This document shows positions 26,880-38,749 of a stretch of 64,000 nt of DNA, in pieces. Position numbers and translations under genes: made by a program. Numbering within the stretch: the stretch's first letter is position 1; every line of letters starts with the position of its first letter. Location of the stretch: the NCBI GenBank assembly GCA_022606425.2, contig JAHDVF020001325.1, forward strand, positions 558,001 through 622,000, given 5' to 3'. Origin of the DNA: Lepidostoma basale. Lineage: Eukaryota; Arthropoda; Insecta; Trichoptera; Lepidostomatidae. The notes under the pieces are model-generated. The model saw only the letters and a list, made by a program, of their open reading frames with translations, did no database searches and was not told where the DNA came from.

Positions 26880-27765
26880 GTATTCATTTAAATATTTAAT
26901 AATTCATATATTTTGATTTCTGTTTTTTTTCTTTCTCTTTTTAAATATACTAACATCAGTGATTCTCATATTACAGAATGCATTTTAAAAACAGAATTGA
27001 AAAAAATGCTTTTCCTATGGTGGACTCGTGGCACAGTTGTTTCTGTTTGGAAAACTGATTTCATATCTGAAATTGACAACTCACAAGAGTATTCTTTTAG
27101 ATTATTTGAACATTAGGTAAATTATATTGAATAATATGTATTTTTTATTAAAATATAATATTGTTAAAAAATTTAGCAAAATCTGGGATTTGTTTTATAA
27201 ATTACAATATTTTTATTTTCGTACGTTTCGAATATCTATGAAAATATATTGGTATTATATAACATTGGTTTATTTAAAAAAAAACTAATCATTTGCGTTT
27301 ATAACTGGGCTTCTTCCAGAAAGAAAAACAATTCAAACAATAGTTGCTCCAAAAAGTTCAATCCCAAACAAAACAAGTTGGCTCAAACAAATGATTTTTT
27401 GATGTAATACAAATATTGACTTGTAATATTTTTATTTTCATTTGTCGTTGTAGACTCATCAGAATAACCTTGTGATAAAATAATTCATTAGATCTAATTA
27501 TTTCATTTGATTTATTATGCTTCTCTGCTCATTATTAAGTATGCATGTAAAAAATTTTTTTTTATGCAAACTTCAAAATTTAATGTGTGTTTCAGATTTT
27601 CAATGGCGGACATTTTAACCATACACTTAGTCAATAAAATCTTCTGAAGAATAATATATTTAATTATTTATAATGTAAGAGCAATAAACTTTATAACAAT
27701 ATGTATTTTTTATTTTATTTTTGAATCCTAACATTAAATTACAAAGTTAATATGAATACATTTTC
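26880..27765. other. ATP5S 3' flank
   Basis: AT-rich with only chance ORFs. No repeat or gene recognised. Confidence 0.4.
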
Positions 27766-27767
27766 AA

Positions 27768-29000
27768 CAGGTTGTTTGAACCCAATTGCTGTATACAATT
27801 TATTTTAGTTATTATATTGATTTTCATGACTTGTGATAGGTAGCTAATCTATCGCCATTTTATCGTTATATAAATTCAACAAGAGGTATTGGAGTCCGAT
27901 ACAGATATGACGGTAGACTGTTTAACCTTAGCCGTCTTAAAGCAAAGTCATGTAAAACTAGGTACATAACAGACCTGCAATATGCCGATGACTGCGCTCT
28001 GATTTCACACTCTGGCGAGGAGCTACAAGACATTCTGAAACACATATACCTGGGCATACACGGCGTTGGGTTCAACGACCTCAACGAGTCGAAAATGAAA
28101 ATTCTCTATGCCTCTGGGTCTCGTACTGTTTAGTTTTACTGCTAATAGTCAGAGTATCGAACAGGTTATATATATTTAAATTACTTTGGTAGTGTTGTGA
28201 ATGACAAAGCAAATATGGATGACGAGATAAAAAATAGTCTGAGTGCTGCCTCTTGTGCTTTCTGGAAACTACGAAAGAGAGTCTTTGACAATCACGACCT
28301 CCCAATAGGTATCAAGATCACCGTATATAAGGATGTAATTATTCCAGCACTCACCTACGGATGCGAGACATGGGTCAGTTATAGACGCCACACCTCTGGA
28401 AAAACTTCTGCAGCATTATCTTCGCCAACTTACATAGGATACGCTGGTTTCACAAGGTCTCCAATGCCGAGGTGCTTAGGAGATACAACGTGGAGACACT
28501 GCTCACTCGCGCTCTCTTGCGCTGGTCTGGTCATGTTTCTACGCATGAACGATAACAGGCTTCCCAAAAACATTATATAGTGAACTGTTAGAAGAGAAAA
28601 GGAAGCACGGAGGACAGCGTAAGAGATATAAGGACAACCTGCATACTTCAGTAAAGAGTGTAAACAGACAAACGGATTGGGAGCAGTTGGCAACCTATAG
28701 GGCGGAGTGGAGAAGAGTCATCGCTATGTGCCAGGGGCCGGAGAGGCGGAGAGAACGGGGTCCAGCCGTAGGGGCAGATTATCCCTGTCCGGAGTGTGAC
28801 AAAGTTTGTCATTCTAGGATAGGACTATTTAGCCACATCAGGTGGCACAGTTGTGTTTCTTATGCCCGTACACACGGGCAATGGGCATTATGTAAATTCT
28901 GCACCAGACCGAAGACTGAAATTCACACTGCTATTGCCGGGAATCGAACCTGGGACCTTCGGTGTAGCAGCCGTAACTCTTGCCACTCTGCCCTGAATGT
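27768..29000 (-). repeat. tRNA-derived SINE split by a LINE insertion
   Basis: 27768-27877 matches the 3' body of the SINE at 23262-23365, and 28893-29000 matches its tRNA-like half (GGGAATCGAACCTGGGACC). Between them sits a LINE fragment. The word TAAATTC occurs at both junctions (27871-27877 and 28893-28899), consistent with a target-site duplication. Confidence 0.75.
27878..28892 (+). mobile_element. Non-LTR retrotransposon fragment: RT C-half plus zinc finger
   Basis: Frames read in order: RGIGVRYRYDGRLFNLSRL, LQYADDCALISHS (the reverse-transcriptase catalytic YADD), YFGSVVNDKANMDDEI, KITVYKDVIIPALTYGCETW, LRRYNVETLLTRALLRWSGH, and a C-terminal C-x2-C zinc finger CPECDKVCHSRIGLFSHIRW. 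At least three frameshifts break it (near 28130, 28380 and 28560). It is 5'-truncated. It inserted into a SINE. Dead copy; clade not assigned. Confidence 0.8.
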
Positions 29001-29614
29001 GGAAACTTATAGTAATTTATATGTGATGTTTTATTATGCGTATGTGTTAACAAGTGTTAATTCTCCAGTTAAACATACATTCTAATAAGTGGTTGATATT
29101 GTGGTTATTGATATAAGTTTTTCACAAATCAAGGATGAGGAGTATGGATGCAGTGTAAGTTTTTAATGACTAATTGATAACATTCTTTAAAAATAAAATA
29201 TAGTTTATTATAAAATAAAATAAAACAGTTGTAACATATGTGATATACATGTTTCATTCAGACACATTGCTCACAGAAGTTCACTGCATAACTAGACATT
29301 CATTTCTACAGCTTTATTTTATGAAAATTATAATATATGAACACTGAATACAACAAATTATCACAAGCCAATGCAGCGATGCTCTGTGGACAACAAGTCA
29401 TTGATTAAAATAAAGTAATAAATCTCAAATATCTTATGAATAATGTCAAAATAAATGTTACTCCCAATTGACTAGACACTACAATAGACGAAAAAATAAC
29501 AAAAGTAACAAGATATTACACATTTTATATAGTTTTACATTGTTTAAAAAATAATAAATGAGATATGAAATCTTTCAAAATTGATTTAGGTGGAAAAATA
29601 TTATGTTTTAATTA

Positions 29615-29968
29615 ATATTTATATATATAATTCTTCTGTACGGGCTTATGTAGTTGAACTCCTCCTAAACGGGTGGACCGATATTGATGAAATTTTTTGT
29701 GCGTATTTGAGCGGGTCCCTGGATGGTTAAAACCTTCTGGGAAGTTCATGAATAATTGACCTGAGAATAATTCATAGTTATGTTTGTTTACCATAGATGA
29801 CGCTGATGTAAAATTCTGTGTTTACGCATGTGCAAATCACTTGCATTGTAGCGTGGCATAGATTTAATTTTTTTTTCGCTGCTTTGATATTCCATATATG
29901 GCATGTATCACAATTGTGTGCGTATTGAGTCTCTGCACAGGACAACGTCTGTCGCGTCCGCTAGTATT
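29615..29968 (-). repeat. Interspersed repeat 'ACTAGCGGACCCGACAGAC', copy 2
   Basis: Minus-strand copy: begins at 29968 with ACTAGCGGACGCGACAGACG and ends near 29620 with CCGTACAGAAGAATTATATA. Contains the shared segment around CGGTCCACCCGTTTAGGAGG. Confidence 0.75.
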
Positions 29969-30329
29969 ATATATATTTAATAACACTATTTTCATACGTC
30001 CAATTGATTTACTGGATAAATTTGTGACTTTAAAAAAAAAGTTTATTAAACTATGTAAAAAATAACACTGCTAGTATATTTGTTACTACCTTGACATTAG
30101 AGATTCGTATACAAAATATAAAATTATTCGATCTAAACAAAAAATTTATTATACTTCTATTAAAATAAATTGTGAAAAACTATATGGTCAACATAAATGT
30201 CCTGCTAAATGCTCCACACTAATTGTCCACAACTGCTTCATATATAATGTTTAATAGTTATTAAGTTACAATATTGGAGATTGTAGCACATTGTTCTAGA
30301 TAGAATCTTTATATTATAAGAATTAATCA

Positions 30330-30808
30330 ATTTAAGAGTGAGTGTGTGCTGTTGTACGGATGTGAGACTTGGAAATCTACCGCGGATGTTATTGGAAAAG
30401 TCCATGTGTTTATAAACGGTATTATATGGTGCCTTCACTCAATATTCAAGATCTATTGGTCCCAAACAGTGTCAAATGCCGTTCTCTGGACCATGGCAGG
30501 CGAAAAGCCAATTAGAGAACAAGTCGCTAGACGCAAATGGCAGTGGATAGGTCACACTCTGAGACGGAACCCAGCCTGCATCGCTAAGGGCGCTCTAAAC
30601 TGGTCCCGTATTGGGGGAAAGAGGAAGCGAGGCAGACCTAGAGCCACCTGGAGAAGAGCCCTGCAGGACGAGGTTAAGGCAGCAGGCCTCACTTGGGATG
30701 ATGTTGGGCATCAGGCATGCAATAGAGTTGGGTGGAGAAGGTTCCTTGAGGTCCTATGCACCACGGAGGTGTGACAGGACAAAAAGAAAGAAGAAGAAGA
30801 AAGGTGTG
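30330..30808 (+). repeat. LINE 3' end, 'ARRKWQWIGHTLRR' type, copy 2
   Basis: The open frame to 30774 reads VLLYGCETWKSTADVIGK, ARRKWQWIGHTLRRNPACIA, GKRKRGRPRATWRRALQDEV and a CTTEV terminus, then a GACAAAAAGAAAGAAGAAGA tail. It is the same family as 25700-26227 in the opposite orientation. It abuts the 3' end of the DHODH gene. Confidence 0.8.
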
Positions 30809-30900
30809 GTATTCTAAATTCTAAATAATATGAAATGTCAGTCTTAAAATGAATACCGAGATATTGTCATTTTCATTTGCTAACCCACGCTAATACAAAA

Positions 30901-33900
30901 TTACTTTTTAAAATTCTCTTTGCCAACCGCATCGTCGACATTTTTAAAACCATTACGTTCCAGATGTTCCGAAAGTTCGCTTTTGATTTTACTGATGACT
31001 GGTGGGCCGTTGTATATAAAAGCAGAATATATTTGTATCACACTGGCTCCCGCCAGTATCTTCTCGTACGCATCTTCACCCGTGGAAACTCCACCAACTC
31101 CAATAATTGGAATTTTTCCTAAAAAATAAAAAAACATATGTAATTTTACGCTTATTAATGCAGACAAACTAGAAAGATCTGGAGAATGGATAGGGATGGC
31201 CAAGGACAGGAGCCAGTGGAGAACTGTTGCGGAGAAGGCCAAGTCCCACACTGAGATGTTGCGCCGGGAAGAAATGCAGTTATAAACCAAAACTTTTATA
31301 TCAACTCCATAGGTGGTAGGTTGTCAGCGTATAATTTTTGAGTATGATAAAAGAATATAAATACTTGTATAATCCGTAGACTAAATCAAACATTATTTTA
31401 TTTATAAGCATAATGTAACAAAATTATGAAAGGATCGCTGCGTTGGTTCGGACATATGAAGCGCATGGATGGAGAAAGAATGGTTAAGAAAGTATACATT
31501 AATGATGTAAATGGAGTACGGAGTCGGGGCAGAGCGAAAACATGGCATGACCAAATTAATCAAATTTTAAAGATTGGTCATGTTAGAAGTCGGAAGAATC
31601 AACGTGCGTGTATGACTTGCTGTATGAATGTGGAGGAAGCTAGAGAGGTATGCCAGGATAGAGAAGTGTGGCAGTCCATTCTCTCTGCCTACCCCTATGG
31701 AGAAACGGCGTGATGGTTTGTTGTTGTTATGTAACAATGGTGTTCTTGTACCGACCCTTATGTATAGAAGCGAAGTATGGAACTGGCAAAAGAAGGATGA
31801 AAGTAGAATAAATGCAGTAGAAATGAGATATATTAGATGAATGTGTGGATACTCTGTGTATGATAGAGTATCAAATGAAAATATAATGAGTGAATGCAGT
31901 GCGAATGATGGTGTTATGAACAAAATAATGAAAGGATCATTAAGATGGTTTGGACACATGGAAAGAATAAATGAAGAAAGAATGGTAAAAAAAAGTATAT
32001 ATAGACAATGTAAATGGAACTAGAAATAGAATCGGAAGACTGAGGAAAACGTGGCACGATCAAATAAATCAAATATTGAATGTCGGCCACGTGAGGAGTC
32101 AGAGAAATCGACGCGCGTGCACGACCCGATGTATGAATGTTGAGGAAGTGTGGCAGTCCATTCTTTCTCCTTCGGAGAGATGGCATGATGGTTAGTTAGT
32201 TATGTAATTATTCAATATTCCTGGGGATCTAAAATGTCTCATTTGTGCAAAAATAAATAAATGAACAATTGTTAGAGTTAGATATAAATTTGTGGTATAT
32301 AATTAAAAAGCTGTGGTACCTTTGGTTAGTTTGAACATGTCTCTTATTAAATCAGTTGCCATATCTTTGAGAGGCTGGCCGCTGAGTCCACCGGCTTCAT
32401 TTGTGTGTTCCTTGTTCAACAAGTTGGGTCTCTGAGTTGTCGTGTTGGAGATTATTAGCCCATCCACTTTACATTCCTTCTTATTCAACACTTCAGCAAC
32501 TTCATTCCTCTCTTTAGAGGAAAGGTCAGGAGCCAACTTTACCAGAAGCAAAGGTTTCTTGTCAGATAAGGAGTTTCTTGTTGTTACCAGAACAGATAAA
32601 AGTTCTCTTAAATGCTCTTTACCTTGTAAATTTCTTAATCCAGGAGTGTTGGGACTAAAAATTTAAATCAAATCAGTTTATTCACTCAAAAGACATTACA
32701 AACAGCATGAATGTTGAAGGCATACGTAAAATATTATATACATTCAACGTAATACCAGGAACGCATTAGAGATGGTTCGACATTAGGAAGACAAGATGTT
32801 TTCTAAAGTCGAGAGTATTTGTTCCCTGAACGTACTTTCACTAATATGAAAGATGTCGATCTCCGAGGAGACCACATTCAGCAGACTAATTGCTCTTCCC
32901 ATCGGTGTCACCAGAGGTAGATTGGCTCTGGCGGCCGGTAGGTAAAACAATCTGAGCTGTCTCTGTCTCTGATATCTATCGGGTACAAAAATACTAATAT
33001 CCTCCAGCACGGCCGAGTTCTCGAAATATCCCCAGATTAATCTAAAGAAATGGGGTATTAGATGCCCATCTCTTCGAAGCTGTAGAGAATTGGTTCCGAG
33101 CATTCCCAAAAAAAATGCTGTGGGATAGTCACAGATAACTGCCATACTCCCTCATGTAGAGATACCTCAGAAATTTTTTCTGAACCTTCTCCAGCATAAC
33201 GAAATATCTCGCCTCGTGAGGACTCCATCACAGAACCACTTTCGAGTCTGCTCCGAACCAACGCGTTGTATAGGACTCTGAGCACATTGGGATCTCTGAA
33301 AACTCCGGTCCGGAAGATGAAGCCCAACATCCTCAGTGAAATGTCATAAATCCTCTCGATATGTGCACGAAAAGTCAGCCTACTCTCATAGATGATCCCG
33401 AGATCTCTCATCGTAGATACATGTGCTAGCTGCTGGCTGGCTGTTCATTGTGTATCTATGATACACAGTTCTCAATGCTCTAGTAAAAGATAGCATAACA
33501 TATTATGTTGTTAATAAACTACCACAAAATTTAATAATAGATGTGAGAGTTAACTCCTTAGGTTTGAATAAAGTGATAAGTTTATTTATGAACATTTTAA
33601 GAAGATAATCACAAACCAAATTCATATTATTTTCCTGATAAAGATCTTTGAAACTTGTTATTAAATAAATTCATATTATTAGAATAAACAGAATTTAATG
33701 TAGATATTTATATATAACATAACTAATGAACTATCACGCCTTCTCTCCGAAAGGGTAGGCAGAAAGAATGGACTGCCACACTTTAACTGATGCGGCACTC
33801 CATTCTTCTCTTTTCGCCCCCGCGAGAGATGCAGTGTGATGGGTTGTGAACCTCATCGCCACCAATAGGCATCTCCCGCGCACACTTCAATCGTCCAACA

Positions 33901-35773
33901 TCCGCAAAATAAATCTAAAACAAATTATTTAAAATAAAATAACAAAATAAAAATAATTTAACACATAATGTTCTTTTAGATGGTGCACTTGTTGTCAGCT
34001 GGACAATCCGGACATTTGTGTCATCTACCATGGAACTATAAAAAGCTTTGTAATAAAAATAGAACACACCTGCTGACATTTATGACAACGTAATCTGCAA
34101 GATGACCAAAACTTTTGATTCCCAAAACATAATCATTTATAGGGTCTTCCGATTCTTTATTTTTACCAAGATTGACACCCAACATGACGTCATTATCACG
34201 GGTTCTTTCGGACAATCGTTGATTTACTCTTTCATGGCCGTCACTGTTAAAACCATATCGGTTAATTATAGCCTTGTCTTCTAAAAGTCTGAATACTCGG
34301 GGTTTTGGGTTCCCGGGTTGTGGAAGAGGAGTCACAGAACCAATCTCAACTATGCCAAATCCCATTTTACTTAGTCCGTCAATGGCTTCTCCCTGTTTGT
34401 CAAATCCTGCTGCTATACCGATTGGATTACTTAGCTTTCTTCCAAGAAATGTAGTTTGCTGTTCAAATAAACAAATTTTAATTTAGGTAATGTATTTTAA
34501 AATTTACTAATTAACGATCACGCCATCTCCCCAAAGCAAAATGAATAAAAAATGAACTGCCACACTGTTCTTTCCTGATAAACTTCTCTTACTTTCTTAA
34601 CATTCATACATCGTATCATGCACGCTCATCCGACTCTTCAAGTGGCCGACATTTAATATTTGCTTGAAATGATCATACCAAGTTTTCCTCGGTCTTACTC
34701 TATTTCTTGTTCTGTTTACATATACTTTCTTTACTATTCTTTCTTCATTCATTATTTCATTGTGCCCAAACTATCATAATGAATCTTTCATTGTTTCATT
34801 CACACTGCAATCACTTCTTATATTTGGATTTGACACTATCATATTTAGATTTACGCACATTCATCTGAGAGATCTTATATCTAATAGTTTTATCCTTCAT
34901 ATGCCAGATCCATGCTTCACTTCTGCACATATGGGTGGGTACAAGAACACCATTGTGAACTTCCATCTTAGCTTTCGTGGATAGTCTTTTGTTTGCAATG
35001 ACCATTCGTCATTTCCATGACTTTGTTGCCTGCCCCAATCCTTTCAATATCCCTCTTCACTCACTTATCCTACATACTTCCTAAATAATCCTAATAACAT
35101 ATTAATTTATTTTAAACGGACTGTAAAACCAAATGGATAGAGTTCATAAATTAAACTAAATTACTCTCTTTTGACAAATTTCGTAATTATATTTTATATA
35201 AATAGTACGAAACTGTTATTTTTTAATATGACAAATCAAAAAACCTATGTTGTTGATATATTATAGATCTGCATATTAAAAACACTTTTATAAAAACAAA
35301 TATTTGGAGGGATTGCTATAACAATCGTAAAGTCTACGCATCACTGAGCAAAGTTCAAAGGTAATATATGTTGATAACACAAAAATGTGATTCACTATGT
35401 CTTAGTTAATATAAATATGTTTTTACCAGTATTGGAGGGTCTACAAAGTTACTTCGGGGGAAGACTTTGTACTTAGTCAAAGTTAATGCCAAACTATGTG
35501 AAGTTTCGGGACTGAGATATTGAGAAATTGGCATAAGAATATTGTTATAAAAGTTTTCATTATTATTGTAAATGCTTATTCCGCTGTAGACCAGTAACCC
35601 CCCCGACGAGAGATAGCACATGGACCAAAGTTTTTTCTGTAAGAAACATAATTAAATTGGGGAATTATTAAACACATCTCGAATTGAAAACAATTTCAAT
35701 AATAATTTCGTAACGTGAAACTAATAAAACAAATCTTTTAAGTTAGACTTACCAAAACATCTCTTCGGGCCAT
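30901..35773 (-). CDS. DHODH: Dihydroorotate dehydrogenase (mitochondrial, class 2)
   Basis: Inner-membrane flavoenzyme that oxidises dihydroorotate to orotate and passes electrons to ubiquinone, the fourth step of de novo pyrimidine synthesis. Exons on the minus strand: 35753-35773, 35427-35636, 34070-34458, 32320-32654, 30901-31118, with phases that close perfectly into 390 residues (family ~390-400). The N-terminus MARRDVLKK precedes a hydrophobic segment (residues ~11-25) as in membrane-anchored class 2 enzymes. Motifs: [24 protein letters not shown], the catalytic-serine stretch [39 protein letters not shown] and the FMN-phosphate site [13 protein letters not shown]. No inactivating change. 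Introns 2-4 are packed with LINE fragments. Confidence 0.96.
31410..31713 (+). repeat. LINE 3' tail (RTE-like), copy 5
   Basis: The frame 31426-31713 encodes the same ~95-residue tail as copy 2 ([20 protein letters not shown] to [12 protein letters not shown]). It is followed within 15 bp by another copy in the same orientation. Lies in DHODH intron 4, antisense to the gene. Confidence 0.8.
31726..32205 (+). repeat. LINE 3' tail (RTE-like), copy 6, longer
   Basis: Reads [20 protein letters not shown], then after a stop [37 protein letters not shown], and a frameshifted terminus. It reaches further 5' than its neighbours, so it shows what precedes the common tail: the LMYGSE(T/V)W region of RTE-type proteins. 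Confidence 0.8.
32772..33425 (-). repeat. Jockey-like LINE fragment, longer copy
   Basis: On the minus strand: [20 protein letters not shown], then [29 protein letters not shown], then a frameshift and [20 protein letters not shown]. This is the region after the reverse-transcriptase domain in jockey-group LINEs. Two frames must be joined. It lies in DHODH intron 3. Confidence 0.75.
33725..33912 (-). repeat. Chimeric short repeat sharing the LINE tail, copy 1
   Basis: The last ~60 bp (33725-33785) are the common LINE tail, but upstream sequence (GCGGCACTCCATTCTTCTCT, then CATCGCCACCAATAGGCATC) is unrelated to the LINE coding region. The same ~185-bp composite occurs at 52358-52548 in the opposite orientation, so it is a mobile unit in its own right, SINE-like. 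Confidence 0.75.
34505..35095 (-). repeat. LINE 3' tail (RTE-like), copy 7, longer
   Basis: Minus strand encodes, with stops, [18 protein letters not shown] and the downstream tail to the CATCTCCCCAAAG terminus. It parallels copy 6. Lies in DHODH intron 2. Confidence 0.7.
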
Positions 35774-35799
35774 GATGTCAACTGAAATTAATTAAAATT

Positions 35800-37725
35800 T
35801 AATTTATTTTCATTAGTTACTGTATAAGGTTATGTTTTATTTGATTACATATAAATTTGACAGGTCGACATAATTTTTGTCCATAGAATATTGTTTTTTA
35901 ACCATAGAGAAAAATGCAGCATTTGGCAACAGCGCGAACATGAGCAATTTTTTAGTTTTCGACTAATCGGGTATATATTTGAATAAATCATTATTATTGA
36001 ACGAATCAATATGTATTCGCTGATGGCTCTTTGACGAACTGAAATTTTTAGAAACATGGTAATAAAATCGATCGATAACAATCGTATTTTCTCTAGCCAT
36101 CCCTTTACTGCTCCTTTTCAAATTATCTCAATTTTTCTCGGTCTTGCGCGGCTTTTACCCATATTTTCCTTCCAATTGGATTAAAGTCCTCGACATCAAG
36201 TCTCTGGTACCCTACTATCTAATTTTCACATCGACAAGTTTTATCCGGCGTCTGATTTCCACATTTGTATTCTGTCTCTCAGATTTATGCCAAGCGTTTG
36301 TTTCTTCGTAGTCCACTGGCACATTTAAATTTGTGTATGGTGTTGGTTGTGAATACCAATGTTTCCAATAAAATCACATAATTATGTATAATATTGATTT
36401 AAATGTCGATTTCCCAATAGTTTTATTATTGTCTACATTTATGGGAAAGTAGTAAAGTAAAGTAAAAAATATATTTTACACATTTGCTTGCTAAATATCT
36501 CCTATCGATAATTACTTTCATTTTAAACAAATTGCTTTAAAAATACAATAATTGATCGAAACCCCATAATGAGTCTTCTACTCATGGGTATACAATAAAA
36601 CTTTTGTATGTTTATTAATTTTTATTGGTGACAGCTACGTAGGCGCACCACCAATACCGTAAGGCCATTTTGTATTAAAAATGATTCCAGCAGGAATTAA
36701 TTTTTTTGTGTAGCTAGCGACATCTATACAATATCTCTGCAAGATAAATGAACCTTCTTACGTTGGTCGATCTTATTGAAAAAATGATTTTTGTAGAAGT
36801 CGAGCACACTAGGGTTACCACTTATGGCGAGATCGATAAAAATGATCAATTTTTTTGTTTTAAATTTGTACCTGAATTTCAACTGTTTTGACCTTTTTAA
36901 CCTTGCTTTTACCATATTTCAGGATACAATTTCAAAATTGCCCGTTTTTACTCGAAACAGCAAGTCCATGAATTACTCTCCCGCGTATTTATAAAATATT
37001 ATTTTGTTCTATAGTTTTTTTCTGATAACTAACGACAGTATTACTGTGTGTTGTCGTATTCTGTGTTTTTTTAAGTTTTCAATATTTTTCGTGAATTTGA
37101 TATAGTTTATTTTGTTTTGTGATAGTGACATAATCTGTGTAGTTGTACCCCGTGTTTTTTTTTTTGTGAAAATTGTGAATATTTTCGTGAAAGGAGGTAC
37201 CCTCCATAATGGAAGGTTATCAATACTTCACAGGAAAATATTTTGGCGACACCAGAATCAGATGATGTTAATTATTTGTTATTTGACGTGTAGATTATAA
37301 GTAAAATGCCCTATCTGCAAAATAAAAATATAACAATTCTGTAATAGACCTGAATTTTCATTCATAATAAAATTGTAACTCTTAAGAATTAAATTTCAAG
37401 TGATAATAGACAATAACTGATACAAGATAGTTTGATTTTTTAATGTTTGCTCTCAATAAATATTTTTTTTATAAAAATATAAAAATTATATTTATTTATG
37501 CTTGTGACAACCCTGAAAGAAAAATCAAATATACGAAATTTCGATAATGCAACTTGAAAAATTTAAACTAGATATATCATTTTATAGGTAAACTTTAAAC
37601 AATGCATAAAATCCATTAGCCCTATTTTTTAAAAATAAAAACATGCGGTATGTTAGTGTTCCTAAGCTTAAAACATCACGGTACTAAAACGGTTAAGCTA
37701 AAAATGTCCCGATAATTCTACACCA
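35800..37725. other. DHODH 5' flank, AT-rich
   Basis: No conserved coding or repeat copies recognised. The segment 36950-37310 is transcript-like (long T-rich tracts, then an ATG reading MEGYQYFTGKYFG at 37209) but stops quickly; no family is assigned. Confidence 0.35.
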
Positions 37726-37810
37726 GAACAAAGACAGTGTGACAATCACGCTGCCATCGCTGGCCCTTCGGTGTGGGAGTCAAAGCACTACCACCACTTG
37801 GGCACGAAGG
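37715..37810 (-). repeat. tRNA-derived SINE fragment
   Basis: A degraded form of the SINE at 23262-23475: the GACAGTGTGACAATCACGCT and GGCCCTTCGGTGTGGGAGTC words match its A- and B-box half. It directly adjoins a LINE tail. Confidence 0.5.
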
Positions 37811-37814
37811 TCAT

Positions 37815-38015
37815 ATCTAACTAACTAACTAACTAACCATCACACCATTTCTCCGGAGGGGTAGGCAGAGAGGATGGATCGCCACAATGGCCTGTCCTGG
37901 CATACCTCTCGGGCTCCTCTAAATTCATTCACATCGATTATTCCGACTTCATATGTGGCCGCCTTTTAGTAATTGATTAATTTGGTCATGCCGTGTTTTC
38001 CTCGGTCATATCTAT
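37815..38015 (-). repeat. LINE 3' tail (RTE-like), copy 8
   Basis: Begins with the CTAACTAACTAACTAACC tract, then CATCACACCATTTCTCCGGA and GGGGTAGGCAGAGAGGATGG, ending near the GCCGTGTTTTCCTCGGTC word. Confidence 0.75.
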
Positions 38016-38020
38016 AATTA

Positions 38021-38400
38021 ACTAGCTGACCCGGCAACGCTTCGCTATTGCTATATTGGAGTATATAAATACACCCAATATACTCGTATATTAAAGAAAT
38101 ACAATTAAAGTTCAATATCAATTATTTTATTGGATAAAATGACATGTGTATAGGTGCAAGAATGTGTGTATCCTAATTCAGTTAATATCTTTAAAACATT
38201 TTTTTAATCCAAGCAAACTTGCTGTGAACTTGAATAATACTAATGTGAATTGAACAATTGAAGGCTGGACATTACCAAGGTGGCAAGTTTACAAAAAGTC
38301 TGAAATGAGTTTTTGATGCCAATTGGTCTTAAACATAGCTGTGCAAAAGCGCGTTATGATTTAATAATATAGTGTAGTTCAAACGTTACCCTAAAGATGC
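38021..38400 (+). repeat. Interspersed repeat, ACTAGCTGACCCGGCAACG variant
   Basis: The first ~30 bp (ACTAGCTGACCCGGCAACG) are a variant of the ACTAGCGGACCCGACAGAC start. The following words around 38365-38400 (ATAATATAGTGTAGTTCAAA and ATGCCACCC) also occur at 9968-10008. Limits uncertain. Confidence 0.4.
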
Positions 38401-38559
38401 CACCCAAAAAAGTTAATATTTATCTTTTTCAGCTTTATGTTTAAACCATTAAACGTCCAGTCTTAATTTTTTTCCTATATATTTTAAGTGAAATTAAAAA
38501 AGCAAATAAATATACTATATCACATTTGCGTCAGTTTTCTAGAAGTTTTATTATATTTT

Positions 38560-38605
38560 ATGGGAATGACATGTTTCAACCTTCTAAGGCATTATCAAAT
38601 GTCAT
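38560..38605 (-). repeat. Single hammerhead-like motif with palindromic ACATGT
   Basis: On the minus strand: TTGATAA, a TGCCTT/AAGGT stem-loop, then TGAAACATGTC. It has the same architecture as the hairpin elements, with ACATGT in place of ACCGGT. No inverted partner seen nearby. Confidence 0.4.
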
Positions 38606-38749
38606 ATCTGTATGTTATCAAGTTGTCTGTCTTTGTTTGATCTCTTTTCCTCTATGAAACACAATTCAATATTTTATTACTTACCACAGTACACATAGGA
38701 AACTTTTCTTTTCAAAATTTTTGATTTGGGAACTAAATAAATCATGAAA

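Noticed and set aside
28430..28693. Minus-strand ORF in the zinc-finger LINE region
   Set aside because: The plus strand in this interval encodes the LINE reverse transcriptase; the minus frame is its shadow.
37112..37300. Possible piggyBac-like or other transposase start
   Set aside because: A brief ATG frame looks suggestive but stops after ~14 residues and no conserved motif or inverted ends could be found.
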